Below the pieces are notes generated by a model. The model searched no databases. It had not been told where the DNA came from and was given only the letters and a program-made list of their open reading frames with translations. Positions 19,623-28,579 of a stretch of DNA of 64,000 nucleotides are shown here, piece after piece. Source of the DNA: Wujia chipingensis (GTDB lineage: Bacteria; Bacillota; Clostridia; Lachnospirales; Lachnospiraceae); NCBI RefSeq assembly GCF_014337155.1, contig NZ_CP060632.1, positions 1,681,001-1,745,000 on the forward strand. The letters run 5' to 3'. The position numbers and the translations under genes were made by a program. How positions within the stretch are numbered: position 1 is the stretch's first letter; every line of letters starts with the position of its first letter.

Positions 19623-20731
19623 ATGAACGCCTCCCCGGCAAGCGCCAATATTCCCGTCTGAATGATTTTCGCTTTCTCCTCATCCGAAAGGTCAGTCTGT
19701 GCCTGAACCAGACGCACGAATTCACCCTTTAACGACGCATCATACGTATATGCGGCATAGTCGATCTCCGGCACAGTATAATCTACGACCTTCGCATAGA
19801 AATAGATTTGTGACAACTGCATCGCAAGCAGGTCTGTATCTACTTCCACGCCCACAGGCAGGCTGCCAGTCAGACAGACCTTCACCAGATCGGCAGTCTG
19901 CACCTGCATTTCCTGTAATGTCTCTTTAATAGCATCTAAAATATCCACTCCGGATGCACACACGCTTACATCGACAGATGCCTCCCACAGTCTGCGGCTT
20001 GCAAATGGCACAAATGTATCCTGAATCTTATGATGTGCCACATCAACCTCGAGCAGGCAGAATCCATGTATGCCACATTCATCAAAGCCTCTGCCCTCCA
20101 AACAACCCGGATACACGTAGATGCCCCTTGCATCGAGCTGCTCACGCTTATATGTATGGATGTGTCCGAGTGCCAGATAATCGATTCCTTTATTTTGTAA
20201 TAAAGCAAGTGGAATCTGTTCCGCATCCCGTCCTGCCCCACTTGCGTATGGCGTCTCCTGCCCATGCAGCATCACAAGGTTAATATGCTTTGGATTAAGC
20301 CTTAATGATGTATATAACGTCTGTGCATTCCGTGCAGAGCTTTCCGCACCGGTAATCACGATTGTCGCACCATCTTCTTCCCACGCATAGTAACGCCATG
20401 TATCACCAAACAACTTCAGGTTATCCGGGATTTCATCCAACGACTGCAGGAACCCATCTGCATCGTGATTTCCACGCAGATAGAAAAACAAGATCTCCGG
20501 GTGTCCGGTAATTGCAGACAGCACCGCGTTTCCAGTTGCCCGGTCAACCTTCTTCGTATCAAACAGATCTCCGGCGATGAGAATCCCATCGACCGATTGT
20601 TCTGCGGCGTAGTCCACCATACGCAGAAACGTATGCAGAATCTCGGTTCTCCGCTGCTTCTGCTTATCTCCATCCAGATGTGTAGACAGAGAGGAATTCA
20701 AATGAATATCCGCACAATGTATTAACTTCAT
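19619..20731 (-). CDS. SbcD/YhaO-like metallophosphoesterase (DNA exonuclease subunit)
   Basis: This 370-residue protein begins with the phosphoesterase motif HCADIHL (Asp8, His10), followed by GDLFD and RGNHD, the binuclear-metal motifs of Mre11/SbcD nucleases. It forms a two-gene operon with the ATPase downstream (4-nt overlap). The start has AAAGGGG upstream. Confidence 0.9.
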   Translation of the reverse strand: MKLIHCADIHLNSSLSTHLDGDKQKQRRTEILHTFLRMVDYAAEQSVDGILIAGDLFDTKKVDRATGNAVLSAITGHPEILFFYLRGNHDADGFLQSLDEIPDNLKLFGDTWRYYAWEEDGATIVITGAESSARNAQTLYTSLRLNPKHINLVMLHGQETPYASGAGRDAEQIPLALLQNKGIDYLALGHIHTYKREQLDARGIYVYPGCLEGRGFDECGIHGFCLLEVDVAHHKIQDTFVPFASRRLWEASVDVSVCASGVDILDAIKETLQEMQVQTADLVKVCLTGSLPVGVEVDTDLLAMQLSQIYFYAKVVDYTVPEIDYAAYTYDASLKGEFVRLVQAQTDLSDEEKAKIIQTGILALAGEAFI

Positions 20732-20754
20732 CCGTTACCCCTTTCTGTCATTTC

Positions 20755-22014
20755 CTAAAATATCTCAAATCCTAACTGATTCTTCCATTTCAGCACGCGC
20801 GCAACTGCCGCATCAATCTGTGCCTCGTCAATTTCTCCATCTCTGACTGCCTGTATGACGGCTTTAATCTGCTCCTGATAATTCGTGGAAAGCAGCATAT
20901 CATTTCCGGCTTTGACCGCCTGCACCGCCGCCTCGTCCAGATCATATCCCGCAGATACGCCACTCATCATCAGATCATCGGTGATTACCACACCATCAAA
21001 CTGCAGCACGTTCCGTATCTCCTCGTGCACCTTCTCCGATAGCGATGCCGGATATTCATCATCGATTGCTGCAACTACATTGTGGCTGACTAAAATACAG
21101 TCCGCGCCAGCATTTACGCCCGCCTCAAACGGTATATAATCCCGCGTCACAAACTGCTCATACGTTCGCGTATCCTCGATCTGGTTCACATGCGTGTCTC
21201 CATTACTACCGTACCCCGGGAAATGCTTCAACACCGTTCCAATCTGTGCCTTCCGCATCGTCGTGACAACGGTATCGACGTACTCTGCCGTCTCCTGCGG
21301 ATCATCTCCAAACGCGCGGGGATAGATAAAATCACTCGCATCTCCGGACAGATCACAGACTGGTGCGAAGTTCACATTGATGCCATACGATAGAAGCAGC
21401 TTTGTTTTTTCTTCCGTATCCTTTCTGATTGCATCCATACCGCCCGACGCATAGATGGATCTCGGTGATGCAAAGGTGTGATCTGCCAGTGCACTGTAAC
21501 GGCTGACACGCGTCACCGTACCGCCTTCTTCGTCCGTTCCAATTAGCAAAGGGATATCAGAAGCCTCCTGAAAGGACTGGATCTTCTCCGTCAGGGAATC
21601 TGCCGTCTCCCCAGCCAAATCTCCCGCAAACAAAATAATGCCCCCAACCGGATATTGCGTTAGCTCATCCGGTCCGAAGCGTCCATCATTTTTTACAAAG
21701 AACATCTGTCCGACCTTTTCTTCCAGACTCATCGTCTGGATCTTGTCCTGTATCCGCACATCAAGCACCGTCATTTGTGCATCTGAAGTCGTGTGTGTCT
21801 CTTCGCCTGCCGTCTGCTCTGTGATCACAGGGACTTGTGTCGTAGCTGTTTCTTCCGTATCCCCCGGTTCCGATGAAGTACGTTCTCCATCCCGGAGAAG
21901 ATTTCCCGAACCGAAAATACCAAAAAACACCATACAGATGATCAATATTCCATATATAATTTTTTTATGCCGATGCATCATTGAACACGATTCCGTCTTA
22001 TTCATAATAATCAC
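20755..22014 (-). CDS. Secreted GH3 beta-N-acetylhexosaminidase (NagZ-like)
   Basis: This glycoside hydrolase family 3 enzyme probably removes N-acetylglucosamine from cell-wall fragments. The NagZ-type motif KHFPGYGSNGDTHV carries the catalytic Asp-His dyad and the nucleophile is in ITDDLMMSG. An N-terminal hydrophobic segment (IIYGILIICMVFFGIFG) indicates export or anchoring, and a Thr/Glu-rich linker follows. Three starts are possible: ATG 22047, GTG 22014 (GGAG 5 nt upstream, preferred) and ATG 22005. The start region is duplicated upstream (see the repeat entries). Confidence 0.9.
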   Translation of the reverse strand: MIIMNKTESCSMMHRHKKIIYGILIICMVFFGIFGSGNLLRDGERTSSEPGDTEETATTQVPVITEQTAGEETHTTSDAQMTVLDVRIQDKIQTMSLEEKVGQMFFVKNDGRFGPDELTQYPVGGIILFAGDLAGETADSLTEKIQSFQEASDIPLLIGTDEEGGTVTRVSRYSALADHTFASPRSIYASGGMDAIRKDTEEKTKLLLSYGINVNFAPVCDLSGDASDFIYPRAFGDDPQETAEYVDTVVTTMRKAQIGTVLKHFPGYGSNGDTHVNQIEDTRTYEQFVTRDYIPFEAGVNAGADCILVSHNVVAAIDDEYPASLSEKVHEEIRNVLQFDGVVITDDLMMSGVSAGYDLDEAAVQAVKAGNDMLLSTNYQEQIKAVIQAVRDGEIDEAQIDAAVARVLKWKNQLGFEIF

Positions 22015-22036
22015 GATTTCTCCGTTCTTCGAACTC
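22004..22036. repeat. 33-bp direct repeat, copy 1 (GH3 translation start region)
   Basis: This 33-nt sequence recurs exactly at 22060-22092. On the minus strand it contains GGAGAAATCGTG, that is, an RBS and GTG start. Flanking bases make it a hairpin (AATCACG...CGTGATT). Confidence 0.85.
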
Positions 22037-22059
22037 GTGATTATCATTATACATTACAT

Positions 22060-22092
22060 ATAATAATCACGATTTCTCCGTTCTTCGAACTC
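22060..22092. repeat. 33-bp direct repeat, copy 2 (upstream of GH3 gene)
   Basis: This is an exact copy of 22004-22036. With its flank it forms a second hairpin (CGATTTC...GAAATCG, 22070-22101). It also creates a 7-codon reading frame from GTG 22070 to TAA 22047-22049, whose stop overlaps the ATG at 22047. Confidence 0.85.
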
Positions 22093-22153
22093 CCGAAATC
22101 GTAACAGCCATGCGCATTCCGGACTATCGTCCTTCATGCTTATGTCTGTTTAT

Positions 22154-22211
22154 CCGTCATATAAATAAGCAGCTCCGTCTGCAAGCAGCCTCGCTGCTTA
22201 TTTGCATGACG
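22154..22211 (-). terminator. Long hairpin after the Rrf2 gene
   Basis: The arms CCGTCAT-TAAATAAGCAGC and GCTGCTTATTT-ATGACGG enclose about 20 nt that can themselves pair. It lies directly after the Rrf2 stop. There is no clear T-run, so termination is inferred from position. Confidence 0.5.
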
Positions 22212-22217
22212 GAATTA

Positions 22218-22652
22218 TTATATCATGTATTGATCTGATTGCTCGTTGTGCCAATCGACCAGATCCTGCAAGGTAATATTGTCTACGACTTCCGATATCG
22301 CATCGTACAGTTTCTCCCAGATACGAACCGTTACGCAGCTGCTTCTTCTGTCACAGTCAATTGGATTTTGTCCAACACAGGCAACCGGGGCAAGCTCGCC
22401 TTCCGTCAATCGTAAGATCATACCGACTGTATAATCCTTCGGTGCACGCGAAAGCAGATATCCCCCCTGCGCACCTCGGATTCCGCGCACAAATCCCGCC
22501 TTGTTCAATACAGAAATAATCTGCTCCATATATTTTTCAGATATATTCTGCCTCTTTGCAACGTCTTTTAAACTGATCGGTTCTCCCGTGTTATAGACTG
22601 CAAGATCCAGCATCAGGCGAAGTGCATACCTTCCCTTTGTTGATATTTTCAT
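22218..22652 (-). CDS. Rrf2-family transcriptional regulator (IscR/CymR-like)
   Basis: This 144-residue winged-helix repressor begins MKISTKGRYALRLMLDLA, with the recognition helix near residues 35-55 (ISEKYMEQIISVL). Three cysteines, C92, C100 and C106, occupy the same loop as the cluster ligands C92/C98/C104 of IscR but with different spacing, so an Fe-S cluster or thiol sensing is possible. It sits immediately downstream of cysK, which suggests control of cysteine synthesis (CymR-like) or Fe-S supply. It has its own promoter, whose -10 lies inside an inverted repeat. Confidence 0.92.
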   Translation of the reverse strand: MKISTKGRYALRLMLDLAVYNTGEPISLKDVAKRQNISEKYMEQIISVLNKAGFVRGIRGAQGGYLLSRAPKDYTVGMILRLTEGELAPVACVGQNPIDCDRRSSCVTVRIWEKLYDAISEVVDNITLQDLVDWHNEQSDQYMI

Positions 22653-22673
22653 GCAAGTTCCTCCATAAAGTAA

Positions 22674-22747
22674 CCGATTATATAATTTCGGTCTCGTCGC
22701 TTTCCGCAGATACCAAAAATTATATAATCGGCACTAACATAAGTCAA
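22674..22747 (-). promoter_or_regulatory. Promoter of the Rrf2 gene with overlapping inverted repeat
   Basis: On the minus strand TTGACT (22742-22747), 17 nt and TATAAT (22719-22724) form a near-consensus promoter. The -10 is part of a perfect 15-bp inverted repeat (22674-22688 and 22717-22731, 28-nt spacer), placed to act as an autoregulatory operator or an RNA hairpin at the 5' end. Confidence 0.75.
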
Positions 22748-22785
22748 GATAACAAACTATATTTTATCCGTTCATTTTCTTCTTT

Positions 22786-23724
22786 TTACTGTTCTGCAAA
22801 CAATGCAGTTGAAAGATATCTGTCACCAGAATCTGGAAGCAATGCAACGATTGTCTTGCCCTTGTTCTCTGGTCTTTTTGCAAGGATATCTGCAGCTTTC
22901 AATGCTGCACCGGAAGAGATGCCAACCAGAACACCTTCCGCTCTTGCAAACGCTCTTCCCTCTTCAAATGCATCATCGTTCTCGATTGTAATGATCTCAT
23001 CGTAGATCTTTGTATTCAGTACCTTTGGTACGAATCCGGCTCCGATACCCTGAATCTTGTGGGATCCGGCCTGACCGGTTGAGAGAACTGCACTTGTTGC
23101 AGGCTCTACTGCTACAATCTTCACATCTGGATTCTTAGACTTCAGATATTCACCAACACCTGTCAGTGTTCCGCCTGTACCAACACCGGCTACGAAGATA
23201 TCCACCTTACCCTCTGTCTGCTCCCAGATCTCTGGTCCGGTTGTCTTCTTGTGCATCTCAGAGTTGGCCGGGTTATCAAACTGTCCAAGGATGATTGCAC
23301 CCGGGATAGACTCCTTCAATTCTTCTGCCTTTGCGATGGCACCTTTCATACCCTTAGAACCGTCTGTCAACACAAGCTCTGCGCCATATGCCTTCAGAAG
23401 ATTTCTACGCTCTACACTCATGGTCTCTGGCAATGTCAGGATCGCACGATAGCCCTTTGCGGTTGCAACGGCTGCAATACCGATACCTGTATTTCCGGAT
23501 GTTGGCTCGATGATTGTTGCGCCCGGCTTCAACTCTCCCTTTTCCTCAGCATCCTCGATCATTGCAAGTGCAATACGATCCTTTACAGAACCGGATGGGT
23601 TCAGGTACTCCAGCTTTACATACAGATTTGCATCTGTCACGCCTGCCTTCTTCGCATAACGGTCTGCCTGAAGCAATGGTGTATTACCGATCAATTCCAA
23701 CGCACTTTTAATTACTTTACTCAT
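22786..23724 (-). CDS. cysK: Cysteine synthase (O-acetylserine sulfhydrylase)
   Basis: CysK makes cysteine from O-acetylserine and sulfide using PLP. The 312-residue protein has the PLP lysine in NPSGSVKDR (Lys48), the substrate loop PTSGNTG (74-80) and the phosphate-binding loop [10 protein letters not shown]. The start has GGAGG 9 nt upstream. The Rrf2 gene follows on the same strand with its own promoter. Confidence 0.97.
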   Translation of the reverse strand: MSKVIKSALELIGNTPLLQADRYAKKAGVTDANLYVKLEYLNPSGSVKDRIALAMIEDAEEKGELKPGATIIEPTSGNTGIGIAAVATAKGYRAILTLPETMSVERRNLLKAYGAELVLTDGSKGMKGAIAKAEELKESIPGAIILGQFDNPANSEMHKKTTGPEIWEQTEGKVDIFVAGVGTGGTLTGVGEYLKSKNPDVKIVAVEPATSAVLSTGQAGSHKIQGIGAGFVPKVLNTKIYDEIITIENDDAFEEGRAFARAEGVLVGISSGAALKAADILAKRPENKGKTIVALLPDSGDRYLSTALFAEQ

Positions 23725-23780
23725 AATGTCTACCTCCAGATTTTCTTATATTTTTCTATCGTTTTTCTATTTCCCTATAT

Positions 23781-23836
23781 TCCTACCCGTTAAGTAGGAT
23801 TTGAGTGTATTATAACACGATATAACCATTTGTCAA
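23781..23836 (-). promoter_or_regulatory. cysK promoter and downstream palindromic operator
   Basis: TTGACA (23831-23836), a 16-nt spacer and TATAAT (23809-23814) on the minus strand form a consensus promoter. Just downstream, TCCTAC (23794-23799 read on minus) and GTAGGA (23781-23786) make a palindrome with a 7-nt spacer near the expected transcript start, where a bound repressor would block transcription. Confidence 0.75.
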
Positions 23837-23860
23837 TCACTTTTTTGATTTTTTTATAAA

Positions 23861-23889
23861 TAAAAAGAAACCGCTCTTAAACGGTTTCT
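23861..23889 (-). terminator. Intrinsic terminator of the TrmH-family gene, overlapping its stop codon
   Basis: The arms AGAAACCG (23866-23873) and CGGTTTCT (23882-23889) are followed by TTTTTATTTATAAAAAAA-type sequence on the minus strand. The stop codon of the gene lies in the loop. Confidence 0.8.
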
Positions 23890-24698
23890 CTTTTCGACAA
23901 TTCCCAGAACGCCACTGCACTCGCAGCCGCCACATTCAGCGAATCCACACCATGTGTCATCGGTATCTTCACCGTATAATCGCTGTGCGTGATCGTCTCC
24001 TGCCGCAATCCTTCTCCTTCCGTTCCAAGGATCACAGCGAGCTTATCAAGCTTCGCAAACCGCGGATCACAGATCTCGCACGAATCATCCCGCAGAGCCA
24101 TCGCTACACACGGAAATCCCAGCGTATGAAGTGCCTGCGCGGTATCTTCTTCTGACTTCGGCAGATACGTCCACGGAATCTGGAATACCGTACCCATACT
24201 GACCCGAATTGCTCTCCGGTATAGCGGATCGGCGCATCCATGTGTCAGAAGCACTGCATCCATGCCAAGTGCCGCAGCAGACCGAAAGATTGCTCCGACA
24301 TTCGTCGGGTTCATCACGTCTTCTAACACTGCAATCCGGTACATATCACGGCATAAGATGTCCGCCTGTGGAAGCTCATTTCGTTCCATCGCACATAACA
24401 TTCCACGCGTCAGCTTAAACCCGGTAATCTGCGTCAGTACATCAAACCTTGCAGTATAGACCGGAATCTCTCCACACACCTCAAGCAATCCCTGCTGTTT
24501 TGGTACCCCCGCTTCATCCATCAGGACAGAAATTGGACGATATCCGGCAGCAAGTGCCCGCTCCACGACGATCGGGCTTTCCGCGATAAAGATACCCGGC
24601 TTCGGCTCCCGGTAACGAAGGAGCTGTACCTCTGAAAGTCTGGCATAGATATCCAAACCTGCATCCTGTAAATTCTGTATAGAAATAAAATGTGGCAT
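23877..24698 (-). CDS. TrmH/SpoU-family RNA 2'-O-methyltransferase
   Basis: This 273-residue SPOUT enzyme methylates ribose 2'-OH in rRNA or tRNA. Motifs 1-3 of the knotted domain are seen as NPTNVGAIFRSAAALG, ILGTEGEGL and MTHGVDSLNVAAASAV. The N-terminal 100 residues match the usual substrate-binding domain. The ATG at 24698 is used, with GGGG 10 nt upstream; a GTG at 24704 sits too close to it. The specific RNA target is not predictable. Confidence 0.9.
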   Translation of the reverse strand: MPHFISIQNLQDAGLDIYARLSEVQLLRYREPKPGIFIAESPIVVERALAAGYRPISVLMDEAGVPKQQGLLEVCGEIPVYTARFDVLTQITGFKLTRGMLCAMERNELPQADILCRDMYRIAVLEDVMNPTNVGAIFRSAAALGMDAVLLTHGCADPLYRRAIRVSMGTVFQIPWTYLPKSEEDTAQALHTLGFPCVAMALRDDSCEICDPRFAKLDKLAVILGTEGEGLRQETITHSDYTVKIPMTHGVDSLNVAAASAVAFWELSKRETV

Positions 24699-24752
24699 GA
24701 ACACACATCCCCTTTCCGTGACATGTGTCCATGCCGCAATCGTAACCTTTAT

Positions 24753-27700
24753 TTATGAGAAATAAGCAACACCGGACTCAAAGATCTTCTGATCCTGATC
24801 TCCGTAGATATTGACTGCCACTGCTGTTCCCTTACGCTCTGAGTGAGCCATCTTACCAAGTACACGGCCATCCGGACTTGTGATACCCTCGATTGCGTAG
24901 TAAGAACCATTGACATTGTAATACTCATCCATTGTTGGATTTCCATCCATATCAACATACTGGGTTGCAACCTGTCCATTTGCGAAGAGCTTCTCTGTCC
25001 ACTCCTTGCTTGCAACAAAACGTCCCTCACCATGTGAGATTGGCACGGTATACACACTGCCAAGCTTTGCCTTCTGCAACCATGGGCTCTTGTTTGTAAC
25101 AACCTTTGTGTAAACCATCTTGGACTGATGACGGCCGATGCTGTTGATTGTCAGTGTCGGTGAATCATTCTCCTGTGGACGGATCTCGCCATAAGGAACA
25201 AGTCCGAGCTTGATGAGTGCCTGGAATCCGTTACAGATACCAAGTGCCAGTCCGTCACGCTCATGCAGAAGCTTCATAACCTCATCTGCGATCTTTGCAT
25301 TCCGGAATGCAGTTGCGATGAACTTACCAGAACCATCCGGCTCATCACCAGCGGAGAAACCACCTGGGAACATAATAATCTGGCTCTCACTGATTGCCTT
25401 TGTAAATGCATCTACAGAATCACGGATACCCTGTGCATCCAGATTACGGAATACGATTGTCTGAACCTCAGCACCCGCATTCTCAAATGCCTTGGCTGAA
25501 TCGTATTCGCAGTTTGTACCAGGGAATACTGGAATAAATACCTTTGGTTTTGCTACTTTATTCTTTGCCACATAGATCGAACCGGCATCGTACAGTCCTG
25601 TACTTACCTTTCCATCTACAATCTTCAATGTATCGTTGATCTTATCATTCTGTTCTACACCGGACTCTGTCGGGAATACCTTCTCAAGCTTCTTTGTCCA
25701 TGCATCTAATGCCTCATCCATTGTGATCACAGCATCGCCATATACGAACTCTGGTGTATCCTGTACTTCACCGATGACTGTACATGGAATACCAAGCTCT
25801 GTCACATTGTCCTTCTCCACTTCAAGAATGATAGAACCATATTTCTTCGCTGTAAGATCATCTGCATCAACGGTCTTCGCAAGTTTTACACCAAGCTTAT
25901 TACCAAATGCCATCTTTGAGATTGCCTCGATCATACCGCCAAAGCCGATTGCATAAGCAGATACAACCTTACCCTCTGTAATTGCCTGATGCAGCTTCTC
26001 GTATTTATCCATTGCATCCTGATAATCCGGCTTGTCGTAAGCATCGCGCTTGATATCGAAGCATACAAGCTGATTGCCTGCCTTCTTCAATTCTGGTGTC
26101 ACTACATCCTGATAGCTTGCAACATCAACTGCGAAGCTGACCAGAGTTGGTGGAACATCAATATCATTGAAGGAACCAGACATGGAATCCTTACCTCCGA
26201 TAGAAGGAAGTCCAAGTCCCATCTGTACATCATATGCACCAAGCAATGCAGAAAGTGGAAGACCCCAACGATATGGATCGGTACCAAGTCTCTCAAAATA
26301 CTCCTGGAATGTCAGTCTTACCTTGCTTACATCACCACCGGCTGCAGCAATCTTTGCAACGGAAGTCAGTACCGCATAGATGGCTCCATGATATGGACTC
26401 CAGCTTGACAGATATGGATCAAAGCCGTAGCTCATCATTGTAACCGTATCGGTCTTTCCCTTCAGTACTGGGAGCTTTGCGATCATCGTCTGTGTCTCGG
26501 AGAGCTGGTACTTACCACCATATGGCATTGTAACCGTACCTGCACCGATGGAGGAATCGAACATCTCCACAAGTCCCTTCTGGGAAGCGACATTCAGATC
26601 AGAAAGTGTATCTAACCAGAGCTTCTTCACATCAGAAGCATCCTTCTTCTCGTCAAAATATTTTGCAGATGCATCTGGCATAGCAACCTTGACATCTGTC
26701 TCCTGATGAGCACCGTTTGTATCAAGGAATGCACGGGACAGATTCACAATCTCCTTGCCTCTCCATGAAAGTACGAGACGCTTCTCTTCTGTTACAACAG
26801 CAACAGCAACTGCCTCTAAGTTCTCCTCAGCGACGTACTGCATCATCTTGTCAACATCCTTTGGATCAACAACGACTGCCATACGCTCCTGAGACTCGGA
26901 AATCGCAAGCTCTGTGCCGTCAAGGCCAGCGTATTTCTTTGGAACCTTATCCAGATCGATCTGTAAACCATCGGCAAGCTCACCGATTGCAACAGATACA
27001 CCACCTGCACCGAAATCGTTACATTTCTTGATTAAGCTTGCAACCTCTTCCCGACGGAACAGACGCTGAATCTTACGCTCCGTTGGTGCATTACCCTTCT
27101 GTACCTCAGCACCACATGTCTCGATGGAGCTTTCTGTATGTGCCTTGGAAGAACCGGTTGCTCCACCACAGCCATCACGTCCGGTACGTCCACCGAGCAG
27201 GATGATGATATCGCCCGGATCAGAATTCAGACGCTTCACACATCTTCTTGGAGCAGCACCCATAACAGCACCAATTTCCATACGCTTTGCCACGTAATTT
27301 GGATGATATACTTCCTTTACAAGTCCGGTTGCAAGTCCAATCTGGTTACCATAGGAGCTGTAACCTTCGGCAGCAACCTTCACAATCTTTCTCTGTGGGA
27401 GCTTACCATGCATCGTATCCTTCAAAGATACCGTCGGATCTGCAGCTCCTGTCACACGCATTGCCTGATATACGTAAGAACGTCCTGACAGCGGATCACG
27501 GATTGCACCACCCAGACAAGTTGCAGCACCACCAAACGGCTCAATCTCTGTTGGATGGTTATGTGTCTCGTTCTTAAAGCTTACCAGCCACTCTTCTTCG
27601 ACTCCATCGACCTTAACTGGAACAACGATCGAACATGCATTGATCTCGTCTGACTCTTCCTGATCGTCAAGCTTGCCAGCCTTCTTCAGTTCCTTCATTG

Positions 27701-28541
27701 CCATAAGGGCGATATCCATCAGACAGACAAACTTATCGTCTCTGCCCTTGTACATTTCCTTTGTTGCTCCAACATAACGATCATATGTCTCGGCGATCAC
27801 ATCCTTGTAATAACCATCGTCGAATGCAACATTTGTAAGCTCTGTTGAAAATGTTGTATGACGGCAATGGTCAGACCAGTATGTATCAAGCACACGGATC
27901 TCTGTCATAGATGGATCTCTGTGTTCTTCGTTCTTGAAATAGTTCTGTATATGCTCAAAATCCTTGATTGTCATAGCAAGTCCGAGGGAATCATACAGTG
28001 CCTTTAATTCTGCCTCTGGCATATCCTTGAAGCCATCGAAGATCTTCACATCTGCAGGTTCCTCAAAGTTTGTAACCAAAGTCTCCGGCTTTGTCTCATC
28101 TGTGATACGGGAATCCACCGGGTTTACAACATACTCCCGGATTGTCTGCATCTGCTCTTCTGTCACATCACCTTCTACCACATAAGTAGTAGCTGTCTTG
28201 ATAACTGGTGTCTCCTCCTCGTTCAGAAGCTTGACACACTGCTCTGCAGAATCCGCACGCTGATCGAACTGTCCCGGAAGGAATTCCTGTGAGAAGCATT
28301 TTTCCTTCTCATTCATAGGGAATGATTCTTCATATACGACATCGATTGGCGGCTCTGAGAAGATGGTAACCTTCGCTTTGTTGTAGGTATCCTCTGATAC
28401 ACCTTCCATGTCATACCGTGTCAGGACGCGGACATTGTCAGCTTTGATTCCAAGGTAATCCTTGAACTGCTTCTTTAAGTCTTTTGCCTTAACCGCATAA
28501 GCATCTTTCTTTTCTACATAGATTCGTCTAACCTTGCTCAT
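24753..28541 (-). CDS. purL: Phosphoribosylformylglycinamidine synthase, single chain
   Basis: This enzyme converts FGAR and glutamine to FGAM in purine synthesis. The 1262-residue length is that of the fused form in which PurS-like, PurL and glutaminase (PurQ) parts are one protein. Recognisable blocks are KNETHNHPTEIEPFGGAATC in the synthase domain and GGKDSMSGSF. The C-terminal glutaminase has the nucleophile in LGICNGFQ (Cys1103) and HSER (His1233, Glu1235). The start has AGGAGG. The gene lies 38 nt after a deacylase-like gene on the same strand. No purine riboswitch sequence was recognised upstream. Confidence 0.96.
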   Translation of the reverse strand: MSKVRRIYVEKKDAYAVKAKDLKKQFKDYLGIKADNVRVLTRYDMEGVSEDTYNKAKVTIFSEPPIDVVYEESFPMNEKEKCFSQEFLPGQFDQRADSAEQCVKLLNEEETPVIKTATTYVVEGDVTEEQMQTIREYVVNPVDSRITDETKPETLVTNFEEPADVKIFDGFKDMPEAELKALYDSLGLAMTIKDFEHIQNYFKNEEHRDPSMTEIRVLDTYWSDHCRHTTFSTELTNVAFDDGYYKDVIAETYDRYVGATKEMYKGRDDKFVCLMDIALMAMKELKKAGKLDDQEESDEINACSIVVPVKVDGVEEEWLVSFKNETHNHPTEIEPFGGAATCLGGAIRDPLSGRSYVYQAMRVTGAADPTVSLKDTMHGKLPQRKIVKVAAEGYSSYGNQIGLATGLVKEVYHPNYVAKRMEIGAVMGAAPRRCVKRLNSDPGDIIILLGGRTGRDGCGGATGSSKAHTESSIETCGAEVQKGNAPTERKIQRLFRREEVASLIKKCNDFGAGGVSVAIGELADGLQIDLDKVPKKYAGLDGTELAISESQERMAVVVDPKDVDKMMQYVAEENLEAVAVAVVTEEKRLVLSWRGKEIVNLSRAFLDTNGAHQETDVKVAMPDASAKYFDEKKDASDVKKLWLDTLSDLNVASQKGLVEMFDSSIGAGTVTMPYGGKYQLSETQTMIAKLPVLKGKTDTVTMMSYGFDPYLSSWSPYHGAIYAVLTSVAKIAAAGGDVSKVRLTFQEYFERLGTDPYRWGLPLSALLGAYDVQMGLGLPSIGGKDSMSGSFNDIDVPPTLVSFAVDVASYQDVVTPELKKAGNQLVCFDIKRDAYDKPDYQDAMDKYEKLHQAITEGKVVSAYAIGFGGMIEAISKMAFGNKLGVKLAKTVDADDLTAKKYGSIILEVEKDNVTELGIPCTVIGEVQDTPEFVYGDAVITMDEALDAWTKKLEKVFPTESGVEQNDKINDTLKIVDGKVSTGLYDAGSIYVAKNKVAKPKVFIPVFPGTNCEYDSAKAFENAGAEVQTIVFRNLDAQGIRDSVDAFTKAISESQIIMFPGGFSAGDEPDGSGKFIATAFRNAKIADEVMKLLHERDGLALGICNGFQALIKLGLVPYGEIRPQENDSPTLTINSIGRHQSKMVYTKVVTNKSPWLQKAKLGSVYTVPISHGEGRFVASKEWTEKLFANGQVATQYVDMDGNPTMDEYYNVNGSYYAIEGITSPDGRVLGKMAHSERKGTAVAVNIYGDQDQKIFESGVAYFS

Positions 28542-28579
28542 GACTTTCCTCCTGAATTTTGTAATTTACTTTCTGCATC

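Noticed and set aside
22004..22092. CRISPR-like array at the 33-bp repeat
   Set aside because: Only two copies exist, the spacing is short, there are no cas genes, and one copy is part of a translation start.
28542..28579. Purine riboswitch before purL
   Set aside because: Only 38 nt separate purL from the upstream gene and no conserved riboswitch core is present.
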